This document shows, piece by piece, positions 33,166-42,037 of a stretch of 64,000 bases of DNA (within the stretch, counting starts at the first letter, position 1; every line of letters starts with the position of its first letter). A program made the translations under genes and the position numbers. The stretch lies in NCBI RefSeq assembly GCF_011516755.1, contig NZ_WOSY01000008.1:124001-188000 (forward strand), read 5' to 3'. Under the pieces are notes generated by a model. The model did not search any database and was not told the DNA's origin. It saw only the letters and a list, made by a program, of their open reading frames with translations. Source of the stretch: Acetobacter conturbans (lineage in GTDB: Bacteria; Pseudomonadota; Alphaproteobacteria; Acetobacterales; Acetobacteraceae).

Positions 33166-33912
33166 TCAGGCCTGAAGCACATCAGAAAGCGGCTTCAGAT
33201 AATTCTCCAGCTTGACCCGAAGCGGCATGAGATAAACAGACTCTCCATCCGCACGGACTTCCCGGATCGCCTTTTCTGCAAACGCAAGATTGGCATCCAT
33301 GGTCGGCTCGAAATCACGAGGAAATACTATGTGGTTCGTCGTCTCCCAATAGGACCGTGATTTTGGACCGATTACCGGTGAAAATCCCCAGAAAATCGTT
33401 TCGTCCCGCAGCCATTCCCGGCAGAGGTCGAGCATTCGCAGGTCAAACAGGGGTTGGGTGAAAAACCCGCATGCACCCGCATCCCGCTTCCGTGCCACTT
33501 CTTCCAGTTCCCGATAAGGAGCCCGGCGGTAAGGATCGAAAGCGGCATAGACTTTCAGGTGGGGCGCCTCCCGGACATACCGGCGGATGACCGCATCGGA
33601 CGAGTTAGGAAACGTCCGCCGGTTCAGGTCTGCCGGAGGATCGCCCTTGATGACCAGAATTTCAGTCAGTCCAGGCTGATCCGCTCCGGGCAAAGGCCCT
33701 TTCGGGTCCACGTCAATGGCGCGGATATGCGGAATAACGGAGCGGAAGTCGTCCTGCACGAGTTCCGCAGCCTCCCAGCTTCGCAATGTAAAACGCTGAA
33801 GGTCCGGAATGTTGATCGTATCAACAAATGGCAAAGCAGCGCGGAGTTCCGCGACTTCCTTCGTGAGGGTTTCCGCATTGCGGGGCACGAGTTCAATGGA
33901 GACGCGGCTCAT
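33166..33912 (-). CDS. methylenetetrahydrofolate reductase family protein
   Basis: A 248-residue TIM-barrel protein of the MetF family. Visible features: VSIELVPRN at the start, the family core strand VDTINIPDLQR, ILVIKGDPP, RDAGACGFFTQPLFD and the late WGFSPVIGP. It is shorter than E. coli MetF (296 residues) and lacks the usual VTYGA-like segment, so it may be a divergent paralogue acting on a folate one-carbon intermediate. Position near the sarcosine and dimethylglycine oxidation genes, which generate methylene-THF or formaldehyde, makes a one-carbon role sensible. The ATG at 33912 is preferred; a GTG three codons earlier is possible. Confidence 0.72.
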   Translation of the reverse strand: MSRVSIELVPRNAETLTKEVAELRAALPFVDTINIPDLQRFTLRSWEAAELVQDDFRSVIPHIRAIDVDPKGPLPGADQPGLTEILVIKGDPPADLNRRTFPNSSDAVIRRYVREAPHLKVYAAFDPYRRAPYRELEEVARKRDAGACGFFTQPLFDLRMLDLCREWLRDETIFWGFSPVIGPKSRSYWETTNHIVFPRDFEPTMDANLAFAEKAIREVRADGESVYLMPLRVKLENYLKPLSDVLQA

Positions 33913-34010
33913 TGCGGGCACGACACAGGATCAGTCATCATGCGACCATGATAGCGGATCTGGAAACCTGCGTAAAACCGCCATTGGTCTGTATGGATAC
34001 GACCTTTTCC

Positions 34011-35753
34011 TCATGAGGCGGTCTCGCGATTCATCGTCTTGTGAAGGGGGTAAAGGCTGACAGACTCGATCGTCGCGCCGGCGCCGGACGTTTCCAGACG
34101 CAGGAAGCTCAGCGGTGCTGATGGGAAGATGAGGGCCGTGCCGACGGACAGGCCGCCGTTGGCAAAGATTTCCAGTGTGCTGGCGTCCAGAATGATCCGC
34201 ACCGAGAAATGCCGGTCATCGGGATTGAGCACGGTGGAAAATTCGCCGGTAAAGAAAGGCTGCGAGAAGCCGCGGAGGTTGCTGCGGTCAAGCCAGAGCT
34301 GGCCGGAGAAAGCATCGAATCCGATGGTCAGGGTTTCTCCCTGCTCATTGCCGAACGTGATGACAAACCTGCCTGTACGCCCCTTGTCTCCCGGCGGCAG
34401 GCTGGCGTGCCTTTCGTCCACTGTCGCGCTGAAGGTCAGGTCCAGCGCAGATCCGGAAGGAAGAGGCGTGGTGACGCTGGTGCCTGCTTCCAACCGGCGT
34501 GGCGCGAAGGGAATGGCGGAGCCACGAAGGGTTTCCACGCCACGCGGTTGCTGCGCCAGTCTGAGCCAGCCCGCGAAATCACGGCGAAGCATCATCGTCC
34601 GGGGGACGGTCATGCTGCCGCGCCATGTCTGGGTCGGCAGTTCCTGACAATACTGCCAGTTGCCAAGCCAGGCGATGGAAACGGCCTCGTTGTTCGGCAT
34701 GTTGCTATAAACCTGCAACGCGTAGGCGTCCTTGGCGAAGTCGGTCAGCCCGATGACCGTATCATCAGGAATGAAGCGCGATCCGTCAAACTCACCGATG
34801 AAATACTGCGTGATGCTGCCACCCGTCGGCGCACCCGGATTGACGGACACGAACAGAACCCAGCGCGTGCCGCCGCCTTCCACCGGAATTTCAATCAGAT
34901 TGGGACATTCGTAATCAGCACCGAACAGCCCGGACGGTCCGAAATCGCTGAGATGGACCCAGTGAATCAGGTCAATGGACGCATAGAACGCGATCTGATG
35001 CAGTCGGGACTTCGCCACCACCATGACCCACTGGCTTGTGGGTTTGTGAAAGAGGATCTGTGGGTCACGGAAAGAATTGCTACCAATATCGAGCACCGGG
35101 TTGTGCTCATATTCGGTAAAGGTCTGCCCACGATCCTTGCTGGTGGCCAGATACTGCGACTGTTTCGTCGGGCTGGCGCGGGTGTAGAGCGCGACCATGC
35201 CGGTTTCGTCGGCGGCGAAAAGACCGGTTGAGTTTTTAATGTCCATCACGGCGCAACCGGTGAAAGCCTCACCATCTTTCGTTTCCGGGATGGCTATGGG
35301 CTGGTCCTGCCAGTGGAGAAGATCCGTGCTGGTGGCATGGCCCCAGTGGACGCGGCCCGCATACGGCGCGAACGGATCATACTGATAGTACAGATGATAC
35401 TGGCTGCCGTCGAAAACCAGACCATTGGGATCGTTCATGAAGCCAATCGTCGGCGTGAAATGCATGGACGGACGATACAGCGTGTCAGCCGGGGTCTGGG
35501 CAGCAGGCCGCATATGGGCGTTGCCGGGCTGATCGGCGGGAGAAGGATGGGAGGCGTTCGGTTCGGCTGTGCGGGCGTGGTCGGGAGCGCGGGGCGGTGT
35601 GGGCTGCGCAGGGGCCGACGGCACGGCTGGGGCATCGGCCGCGCTGGCCGTGTTTGACAGGCACGCGGCAGTCCCAAGCGTGAGAAGGGATGTGAGAGCC
35701 GTCCGGCGCGCGGGATCGAGGGGGGATGTTTCAGGGGACGTATTATCAGCCAT
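34011..35753 (-). CDS. secreted GH32 fructan hydrolase (levanase/beta-fructosidase)
   Basis: Hydrolyses terminal or internal beta-fructosides of sucrose, levan or inulin outside the cytoplasm. The 580-residue protein has all three acidic GH32 motifs: FMNDPNG (nucleophile Asp108), FRDP and YECPNL (acid/base Glu), then a C-terminal beta-sandwich (HFSVRIILDASTLEIFANGG). The N-terminus has twin arginines and a hydrophobic stretch (RRTALTSLLTLGTAAC), suggesting Tat export. It is followed by an about 55-residue Pro/Ala-rich linker before the catalytic propeller. Levan-forming and levan-hydrolysing enzymes are common in acetic acid bacteria. Endo or exo action cannot be read. The MetF-like gene lies 98 bases downstream. 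Confidence 0.9.
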   Translation of the reverse strand: MADNTSPETSPLDPARRTALTSLLTLGTAACLSNTASAADAPAVPSAPAQPTPPRAPDHARTAEPNASHPSPADQPGNAHMRPAAQTPADTLYRPSMHFTPTIGFMNDPNGLVFDGSQYHLYYQYDPFAPYAGRVHWGHATSTDLLHWQDQPIAIPETKDGEAFTGCAVMDIKNSTGLFAADETGMVALYTRASPTKQSQYLATSKDRGQTFTEYEHNPVLDIGSNSFRDPQILFHKPTSQWVMVVAKSRLHQIAFYASIDLIHWVHLSDFGPSGLFGADYECPNLIEIPVEGGGTRWVLFVSVNPGAPTGGSITQYFIGEFDGSRFIPDDTVIGLTDFAKDAYALQVYSNMPNNEAVSIAWLGNWQYCQELPTQTWRGSMTVPRTMMLRRDFAGWLRLAQQPRGVETLRGSAIPFAPRRLEAGTSVTTPLPSGSALDLTFSATVDERHASLPPGDKGRTGRFVITFGNEQGETLTIGFDAFSGQLWLDRSNLRGFSQPFFTGEFSTVLNPDDRHFSVRIILDASTLEIFANGGLSVGTALIFPSAPLSFLRLETSGAGATIESVSLYPLHKTMNRETAS

Positions 35754-35862
35754 GTCGTCAGTGTATGCCGAGCGGGCTTTCAGGACCAGATGGGAGGCGT
35801 TGTGACGGGCCGCTCAAGTTTGATAAGAATGAGTCTGGTCGCAACACAGGGAGCCGCACCAC

Positions 35863-36213
35863 ATGAGCAAGATCATCCGCACCGAGCCGAATTCCATCCT
35901 GTCGAAAGCCGTGGAATACCACGGTTTCATTTTCACGCAGGGCATGGTCGCCCGCGATCTCACAAAGGACGCGAAGGGTCAGACCACAGACGTTCTCGCC
36001 CAGCTCGACGAGCTGCTTGAGGAGCATGGCACGGACAAGACCCGTATTCTTCAGGCACAGATCTGGCTGAAGGACATCAATGACCGTGCGGCCCTCAATG
36101 ATGTCTGGAGCGCATGGCTGCCGGAAAATGGCGCTCCGGCGCGCGCCTGTGTTCAGGCGGTCATGGCTGACCCGAAGATGCTCGTTGAGATCATGCTGGT
36201 CACAACGAAGTAA
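35863..36213 (+). CDS. RidA family enamine/imine deaminase
   Basis: Hydrolyses reactive enamine/imine intermediates released by PLP enzymes, for example aminoacrylate. The 116-residue protein has the conserved Arg in GAPARACVQA and Glu in LVEIMLVTT that bind the substrate, and LDELLEEHGTDKTRILQAQI typical of the family's second helix. GGGAG precedes the ATG. Located just before the sarcosine oxidase and serine deaminase genes; serine deamination yields aminoacrylate, so a protective role is plausible although this SdaA is an Fe-S enzyme. A 12-bp hairpin follows the stop. Confidence 0.88.
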   Translation: MSKIIRTEPNSILSKAVEYHGFIFTQGMVARDLTKDAKGQTTDVLAQLDELLEEHGTDKTRILQAQIWLKDINDRAALNDVWSAWLPENGAPARACVQAVMADPKMLVEIMLVTTK

Positions 36214-36589
36214 TCCGCATGAGGTCACTTGTCGTTTTTGCACAGGTGACCTCACTGTCTCATGCCGTATTTTCGACACTGACTTCCAGCCACCCACGCT
36301 CCGGCTGTTTCGTGGTGCACGCGCCGCCCCCGATTCCTGCATTGTTCAAGAAATTCCAGAATTATGCAGGCATCCTGCAAGATCTGGTTGCCAAATCAAC
36401 CGCCTTCCGGTTGTCCGAAAAATAATTCAGCTTCGAAATGACCTGCGCCGTCCGATCCTTCCGTGACGTTTTCGGCAAAATTCCTCCGGCATGTCGTATT
36501 CATTCAAACCACCCGTCTGATCCGGAACAGCGCCCCCTGATTTCGCGGCGCATCCTCGCTTCATGAACCTGTTGTGATGCGGGACGGAT
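36214..36589. other. intergenic region before soxB with inverted repeats
   Basis: No credible gene. TGAGGTCACTTG (36220-36231) pairs with CAGGTGACCTCA (36243-36254), a probable end of the ridA transcript. Further on, AATTCCAGAATT (36352-36363) and TGCAGGCATCCTGCA (36365-36379) are short perfect dyads, candidates for operator sites of the sox operon. The regulator is not established; the GbdR homologue 9 kb away is a candidate. Confidence 0.45.
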
Positions 36590-37846
36590 ATGGAACGATT
36601 TTCTGCTCTTTCCCTGGCCAAAAAGGCTCTGGGCGGCCATCTGGGCTGGAAGCCGCAATGGCGCTCCGTCGAGCAGCCAAAGAAGGCTTATGACATTATT
36701 ATCGTCGGCGGCGGCGGCCACGGACTTGGGGCGGCTTATTACCTCGCCAAGCAGCATGGTCTCCGTAATATCGCGGTGATCGAGCGGGGCTGGCTTGCTG
36801 GCGGCAACACCGCCCGCAACACGACCATCATCCGGTCGAACTATCTGTTCGACGAAAGCTCGTCCTATTACGAGCATTCGCTGAAACTGTGGGAAAATCT
36901 CTCGCAGGAACTGAACTATAACGTCATGTTCAGTCAGCGTGGATGCCTGATGGTCGCGCACACAGTGCATGATGTGCAGGTGTTCAAGCGGCATGTTCAT
37001 GCCAATCGCCTGAACGGAATCGACAACGAGTGGCTGTCGGCGGAGGAGGCGAAAGAATTCTGTCCGCCGCTGAACATCTCGCCGAACATCCGCTATCCGG
37101 TCCTCGGTGCTTCGCTTCAGCGGCGCGCTGGAACTGCCCGTCACGATGCCGTGGCGTGGGGTTTTGCTCGTGCCGCCAGCGACATGGGCGTGGATATCAT
37201 CGAGAACTGCGAAGTGACCGGCATCAATCGTGGTCCGGATGGGGCCGTCACCGGCGTCGAGACCACGAAAGGCACCGTCAACGCGAAAAAGGTTGCGGTC
37301 TCGGCGGCCGGTCACAGTTCGGTCGTGCTGGAAATGGCGGGCATCCGTCTGCCATTGCAGAGCAACCCGCTACAGGCGCTCGTCTCCGAGCCGGTGAAGC
37401 CCGCGTTCCCGACCATCGTGATGTCCAACACCATTCACGCTTATATCAGCCAGTCTGACAAAGGTGAGATGGTGATCGGTGCGGGCACGGACTCCTATGT
37501 GTCTTACACCCAGCGCGGCGGCCTGCACATTCCGGCGGAAACGCTGGCGGCGATCTGCGAGCTGTTCCCGATGTTTCGTCGCCTGCGCATGATGCGTTCG
37601 TGGGGCGGGATCACGGACAACACGCCGGATCGTTCACCGATCACGGCGAAGACATCCGTGCCGGGTCTGTACGTGAACTGCGGCTGGGGCACGGGCGGCT
37701 TCAAGGCGACACCGGGCGCGGCCAATCTGTTTGCGTGGACCATCGCCAAGAACGAGCCACACCCGATCAATGCGCCCTTCACCATCGAGCGTTTCCGCGA
37801 CGGCGTGATGATCGACGAAGCGGCGGCGGCGGCCGTGGCGCACTGA
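36590..37846 (+). CDS. soxB: sarcosine oxidase, beta subunit
   Basis: Flavin subunit of heterotetrameric sarcosine oxidase, converting sarcosine to glycine with transfer of the methyl carbon to THF (or release as formaldehyde). The 418-residue protein has the FAD motif [19 protein letters not shown], the family [13 protein letters not shown] segment, His185 in [10 protein letters not shown] (the position of the flavinylated His in this family by motif) and C-terminal [16 protein letters not shown]. First gene of soxBDAG; spacing to soxD is 99 bases. Confidence 0.95.
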   Translation: MERFSALSLAKKALGGHLGWKPQWRSVEQPKKAYDIIIVGGGGHGLGAAYYLAKQHGLRNIAVIERGWLAGGNTARNTTIIRSNYLFDESSSYYEHSLKLWENLSQELNYNVMFSQRGCLMVAHTVHDVQVFKRHVHANRLNGIDNEWLSAEEAKEFCPPLNISPNIRYPVLGASLQRRAGTARHDAVAWGFARAASDMGVDIIENCEVTGINRGPDGAVTGVETTKGTVNAKKVAVSAAGHSSVVLEMAGIRLPLQSNPLQALVSEPVKPAFPTIVMSNTIHAYISQSDKGEMVIGAGTDSYVSYTQRGGLHIPAETLAAICELFPMFRRLRMMRSWGGITDNTPDRSPITAKTSVPGLYVNCGWGTGGFKATPGAANLFAWTIAKNEPHPINAPFTIERFRDGVMIDEAAAAAVAH

Positions 37847-37945
37847 GGTGGCTCACCGTCTCATGTCCCAGGAATCATCGCCCGAATCATCACTGGTAAC
37901 GGCACGAGTTTTCACATCCGGTCTGCTCCGAGGAGCGAGTGCGTC

Positions 37946-38251
37946 ATGCTGCTGATCCGCTGCCCGTATTGCGGGGAACGAGCCGAAGTCGAGTTTTCAA
38001 ACGGGGGAGAGGCTCATATCGACCGCCCCGCCGATCCCATGAGCCTGAGCGCTGAGGAGTGGGCTCAGTTTCTCTACATGCGCGACAATCCGAAGGGGCT
38101 GATTGCCGAACGGTGGCGCCATGCTCATGGCTGCAACCGCTTCTTCAACGCCATCCGCGACACGCGGACGGATCGTTTCGTTGTCACCTATGAAATCGGA
38201 CAGCCGCGTCCGGACGTTACTCCGGAACAGGCTGCGGAGGCTGCACGATGA
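37946..38251 (+). CDS. soxD: sarcosine oxidase, delta subunit
   Basis: The small zinc-binding subunit of the complex. The 101-residue protein has CPYCGER near the start, EEWAQFLYMRDNPKG and RWRHAHGCNRFFNAIRDT, the pattern of the SoxD family with its Cys/His zinc site. GAGGAG precedes the ATG. Overlaps soxA by four bases (ATGA). Confidence 0.95.
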   Translation: MLLIRCPYCGERAEVEFSNGGEAHIDRPADPMSLSAEEWAQFLYMRDNPKGLIAERWRHAHGCNRFFNAIRDTRTDRFVVTYEIGQPRPDVTPEQAAEAAR

Positions 38252-41200
38252 GCCGTTCATTCCGCGTTCCCGGTCGCGGTCGCGTCAACACGCGTCGCCC
38301 CGTGCGCTTTACGTTCGACGGACGTAGCATCGAGGGGTTCGAGGGCGACACGCTGGCCTCGGCCCTGCTGGCGACCGGCACTCACCTGATGGGCCGCTCT
38401 TTCAAATATCACCGTCCACGCGGGCCGATTTCCGCAGGCTCCGATGAGCCGAACGCCATTGTGGCCGTCGGTTCCGGCCCCGCTTTGCAGACACCTAACC
38501 TCGTCGCGACACAGGTCGAAATCTATGACGGGCTGACGGCGCAGAGCCAGAACCGTTTCCCGTGCCTCCAGTTCGACATGGGCGCGGTCAACAATCTCGC
38601 TTCCCCGCTGCTGCCATCGGGCTTCTACTACAAGACCTTCATGTGGCCACGGAACTTCTGGACCAAGGTCTATGAGCCGATCATTCGTCGCTCAGCCGGT
38701 CTTGGTGTCGCCCCGACCGCGCCAGATCCTGACCATTATGCCTTCCAGTATACGTTCTGTGACGTGCTTGTCGCCGGTGCAGGCCCGTCCGGTCTGGCGG
38801 CAGCGCTCGCTGCGGCCAAAGCCGGTGCGGAAGTCATGATTGCAGACGAAACGGCGGAGTTTGGTGGTAGCCTGCTGTTCGATCGCGCTTCCCGCATCGA
38901 CGGTCTTCAGACGGCTGACTGGGTCGAGCGCACGGTTACCGAACTGAAGGCCATGCCGAACGTGCGGATGTTCACCCGCACCACGGTCTTCAACTACGGC
39001 CCGCACAACATGGTCGCGCTCAATCAGCGCATGACCGATCATCTCGGCACACCGGATCCCGCCACGCCGCGTGAGCGTCTGTGGCAGGTGCGTGCGAAGC
39101 AGGTCGTCATCGCGTCCGGTGCGATCGAGCGTCCGCTGGTGTTCGAAGGCAACGACCGCCCCGGCGTCATGCTGGCCAGCGCGGCGCTGACTTTCCTCAA
39201 CCGGTACGGCGTCGCCTGCGGTCGTCGTGCCGTCATCGCGACGGCGGATGACAGCGCCTACCGTGTCGCACTCGATCTGATCGAGGCGGGCGTGACCGTG
39301 GCGGCCATTGTGGATATTCGTCCGAAGCCGGATTCCGAACTGTTCCGCAAGGTGAAAGCGGCGGGCATCACGGTGCTGACCAACAGCACGGTGCAGCGGG
39401 CACACGGTTCGCAGCGGATTCACAGTGTCGAACTGGCGCCGGTTCTGCCGGGTGGTGATGTTGGCGAGGGCAAGAATTACCGCTGTGACCTGCTGCTCAT
39501 GTCGGGCGGCTGGACCCCAAGCCTGCACCTGTTCTCCCAGTCCAAGGGCAAGGTGATCTACGACGCCGATCTCGACACGTATCTGCCGGGTGAATCCGCT
39601 CAGGCCGAGCGTTCCACCGGCTCCTGCCGGGGGCTGTACGATCTTGGTGAGGTGCTGGCTGACGGTCTGAAGATCGGCACCGAGGCGGCAAAAGACGCAG
39701 GGTGTGACGGCGAAATTGACCTTCCGCTATGGGAAGTTACCACCGACGCCATCGGTCGTGGTGGGTTCACCGGTGCGCTACCCCGTCGCGGCAAGGGTCT
39801 GACGGCCATGGCGTTCGTCGATTACCAGAATGACGTGACGGCCAAGGACGTGAAACTCGCCGTGCGTGAGGGCTTCCGGTCGATCGAGCACATCAAGCGC
39901 TACACGACCACCGGCATGGCGACCGATCAGGGCAAGACCTCGAACCTCAACGCACTGGGTATCGCTTCCAGCGCGCTGGGTCGTCCGAAGCAGCAGATCG
40001 GTCTCACCACATTCCGCGCCCCTTACACACCGGTGACGTTCGGTGCGTTCAGCGGTCACGAGCGTGGCAATGAGTTCGATCCGGATCGTCGCACGCCGAT
40101 CGATCCCTGGGCGCGTACCAAGGGTGCGGTGTTCGAGGATGTCAGTCTCTGGCGTCGTGCCCGCTACTTTCCGCAGCCGGGAGAAGACATGGACGCTGCC
40201 GTGGCCCGCGAATGTCTCGCTGTTCGTAAAAGCGTCGGCATCTTCGATGCCACGACACTGGGCAAGATCGAGGTTGTCGGCCCTGACGCCGCCGAGTTCA
40301 TGAACCGGATGTATGTCAACGCCTGGACCAAGCTGGGCGTCGGCAAATGCCGCTACGGTCTGATGTGTCGCGAAAACGGCTTTGTTTATGATGATGGCGT
40401 CGTCGGTCGCATCGCACCGGATCGCTTTCACGTTACCACGACGACAGGCGGTGCTGCGGGTGTCCTGAACATGATGGAGGATTATCTCCAGACTGAATGG
40501 CAGGATCTCGATGTCTGGCTGACATCCACGTCTGAAGAGTGGGCTGTCATCGCCGTGCAGGGTCCGAAGGCGCGTGAGGTTCTTGCACCGCTGGTGGACG
40601 GGCTGGATATCTCGCACAAAACAATGCCGCACATGAGTGTCGTGGAAGGCACGATTGGCGGCATCCCGATGCGCCTGTTCCGGGTCAGCTTCTCGGGTGA
40701 ACTCGGTTTCGAGGTCAACGTGCCGACGAGCCGCGCTCTCGAAGTCTGGGAGCGCATCTGGGAGGCGGGCAAGCCCCACAACATGACGCCTTATGGCACC
40801 GAGACGATGCATGTTCTCCGTGCCGAGAAGGGCTACATCATTGTCGGGCAGGAAACCGACGGCACGGCGACGCCTGATGACGCAGGCTGCGGCTGGGCGG
40901 TCAGCAAGCTCAAGAAGGATTTCGTGGGCAAGCGCTCACTGGCGCTCCCGGCGATGCAGGACCCAGACCGCTACCAGCTTGTCGGCCTCTACACGGAAGC
41001 ACCACAGGAAGTGTTGGAAGAGGGGGTGCAGCTTGTCGCCAACTCGAATGAGGTCATCCCGATGAACAAGATCGGCCATGTCACTTCGTCCTACCACAGC
41101 GCCACGCTGGGGCGGTCTATCGCACTCGCCATGGTGTCCGGCGGTCGCGCCCGGATGGGGCAGACTCTCTACGTGCCGATGGAAGACCGGATGATCCCGG

Positions 41201-41256
41201 TCACCGTCACAAGTCCGGTGTTCTATGACGCGGAAGGAGCCCGCCTCAATGTTTGA
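38248..41256 (+). CDS. soxA: sarcosine oxidase, alpha subunit
   Basis: The 1002-residue large subunit. Domain order: N-terminal ferredoxin-like fold (VRFTFDGRSIEGFEGDTLAS), NAD-binding Rossmann region near residues 170-200 (VAGAGPSGLAAALAAAKAGA), a second dinucleotide domain with VVIASGAIERPLVF, and a C-terminal glycine-cleavage T-protein-like folate domain from about 610 (VAVQGPKAREVL; FSGELGFEVNVP). The folate domain is where methylene-THF forms. Coupled to soxD by ATGA and to soxG by an eight-base overlap. Confidence 0.96.
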   Translation: MSRSFRVPGRGRVNTRRPVRFTFDGRSIEGFEGDTLASALLATGTHLMGRSFKYHRPRGPISAGSDEPNAIVAVGSGPALQTPNLVATQVEIYDGLTAQSQNRFPCLQFDMGAVNNLASPLLPSGFYYKTFMWPRNFWTKVYEPIIRRSAGLGVAPTAPDPDHYAFQYTFCDVLVAGAGPSGLAAALAAAKAGAEVMIADETAEFGGSLLFDRASRIDGLQTADWVERTVTELKAMPNVRMFTRTTVFNYGPHNMVALNQRMTDHLGTPDPATPRERLWQVRAKQVVIASGAIERPLVFEGNDRPGVMLASAALTFLNRYGVACGRRAVIATADDSAYRVALDLIEAGVTVAAIVDIRPKPDSELFRKVKAAGITVLTNSTVQRAHGSQRIHSVELAPVLPGGDVGEGKNYRCDLLLMSGGWTPSLHLFSQSKGKVIYDADLDTYLPGESAQAERSTGSCRGLYDLGEVLADGLKIGTEAAKDAGCDGEIDLPLWEVTTDAIGRGGFTGALPRRGKGLTAMAFVDYQNDVTAKDVKLAVREGFRSIEHIKRYTTTGMATDQGKTSNLNALGIASSALGRPKQQIGLTTFRAPYTPVTFGAFSGHERGNEFDPDRRTPIDPWARTKGAVFEDVSLWRRARYFPQPGEDMDAAVARECLAVRKSVGIFDATTLGKIEVVGPDAAEFMNRMYVNAWTKLGVGKCRYGLMCRENGFVYDDGVVGRIAPDRFHVTTTTGGAAGVLNMMEDYLQTEWQDLDVWLTSTSEEWAVIAVQGPKAREVLAPLVDGLDISHKTMPHMSVVEGTIGGIPMRLFRVSFSGELGFEVNVPTSRALEVWERIWEAGKPHNMTPYGTETMHVLRAEKGYIIVGQETDGTATPDDAGCGWAVSKLKKDFVGKRSLALPAMQDPDRYQLVGLYTEAPQEVLEEGVQLVANSNEVIPMNKIGHVTSSYHSATLGRSIALAMVSGGRARMGQTLYVPMEDRMIPVTVTSPVFYDAEGARLNV

Positions 41257-41785
41257 CGCTTCGTCCAATGCTCTGACTGTTTCCCGTTCGGGCTTTACGG
41301 CAAAATCTCTTGGGGGTGGACGCCGCTTCGCTCTGCAGGGACGCAAGGACACGCTGGAAGGCGTGGCCAAAGCTTTCGGGCTGGCTGAGGCCCCGGCCAT
41401 GCTTCAGAGCGCCAGCGCAGGTGATTGCACTCTGCTGCGGCTCGCACCGCAGGAGTTGTTCATCATTGCGGGTGAGGCCGGGTTACCCGAGGCCGTCACC
41501 ACCTATCTCGGCACCGTGCCGAACAGTCTGGTGGAGGTCTCCGAGCGTCAGGTTGGGTGGACACTCGAAGGTGAGCGCCTGCGTGATACGCTGGCAGCGC
41601 TGAGTCCGCTCGATCTGCGCACGAAGTCCTTTCCCGTCGGCACCGCTACGCGCACACTGTTCGGCAAGGCTGACGGGATGCTGTGGCGTACGGACGAAAA
41701 CAGTTTCCATCTGGAAGTATGGCGTTCGTTTGCACCTTACATGGTGGCCATGATGGATGCGGCGGCTCTCGACGCTTCTTGGTGA
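41249..41785 (+). CDS. soxG: sarcosine oxidase, gamma subunit
   Basis: The 178-residue protein closes the soxBDAG set. It shows the SoxG pattern of a short T-protein-like fold (LRLAPQELFIIAG; VEVSERQVGWTLEG; LSPLDLRTKSFPVGTATRTL; FHLEVWRSFAPYMVAMM). The ATG at 41249 lies within the last codons of soxA and has GGAAGGA upstream. A hairpin follows at 41796. Confidence 0.92.
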   Translation: MFDASSNALTVSRSGFTAKSLGGGRRFALQGRKDTLEGVAKAFGLAEAPAMLQSASAGDCTLLRLAPQELFIIAGEAGLPEAVTTYLGTVPNSLVEVSERQVGWTLEGERLRDTLAALSPLDLRTKSFPVGTATRTLFGKADGMLWRTDENSFHLEVWRSFAPYMVAMMDAAALDASW

Positions 41786-41795
41786 CGGACTGAGA

Positions 41796-41829
41796 TGATC
41801 CGGCTTTCCGACGATTTCCGGAAAGCCGG
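41796..41829 (+). terminator. terminator-like hairpin after soxG
   Basis: ATCCGGCTTTCCG (41796-41808) pairs perfectly with CGGAAAGCCGGAT (41817-41829) around an 8-base loop; a T6 run occurs 12 bases further on. Probably ends the sox transcript before sdaA. Confidence 0.65.
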
Positions 41830-42037
41830 ATGGCAGGCCGGTGTTTTTTGGATCTGATACAGCTATCCCGGAGTTCTTTTCCCCTTTCGGGAAATGGGAT
41901 TCCGGATTTCTGATTTATCAAAGTGGGTTCCAATGAAAGCGTTTTTGAAGGGGCATGGTGCCCGGAGAAGACGCTTCGCGCCGCACTTTCGGCGTGAGTC
42001 CTGACCGGATCACGCAAAGGGCATCGGAAAATTCGCC

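Noticed and set aside
36219-36425. 68-residue ORF between ridA and soxB
   Set aside because: Begins inside a hairpin after ridA, lacks a Shine-Dalgarno and has no protein-like pattern; treated as intergenic.
39778-40812. 344-residue minus-strand ORF opposite soxA
   Set aside because: Antisense shadow within the folate domain region of soxA.
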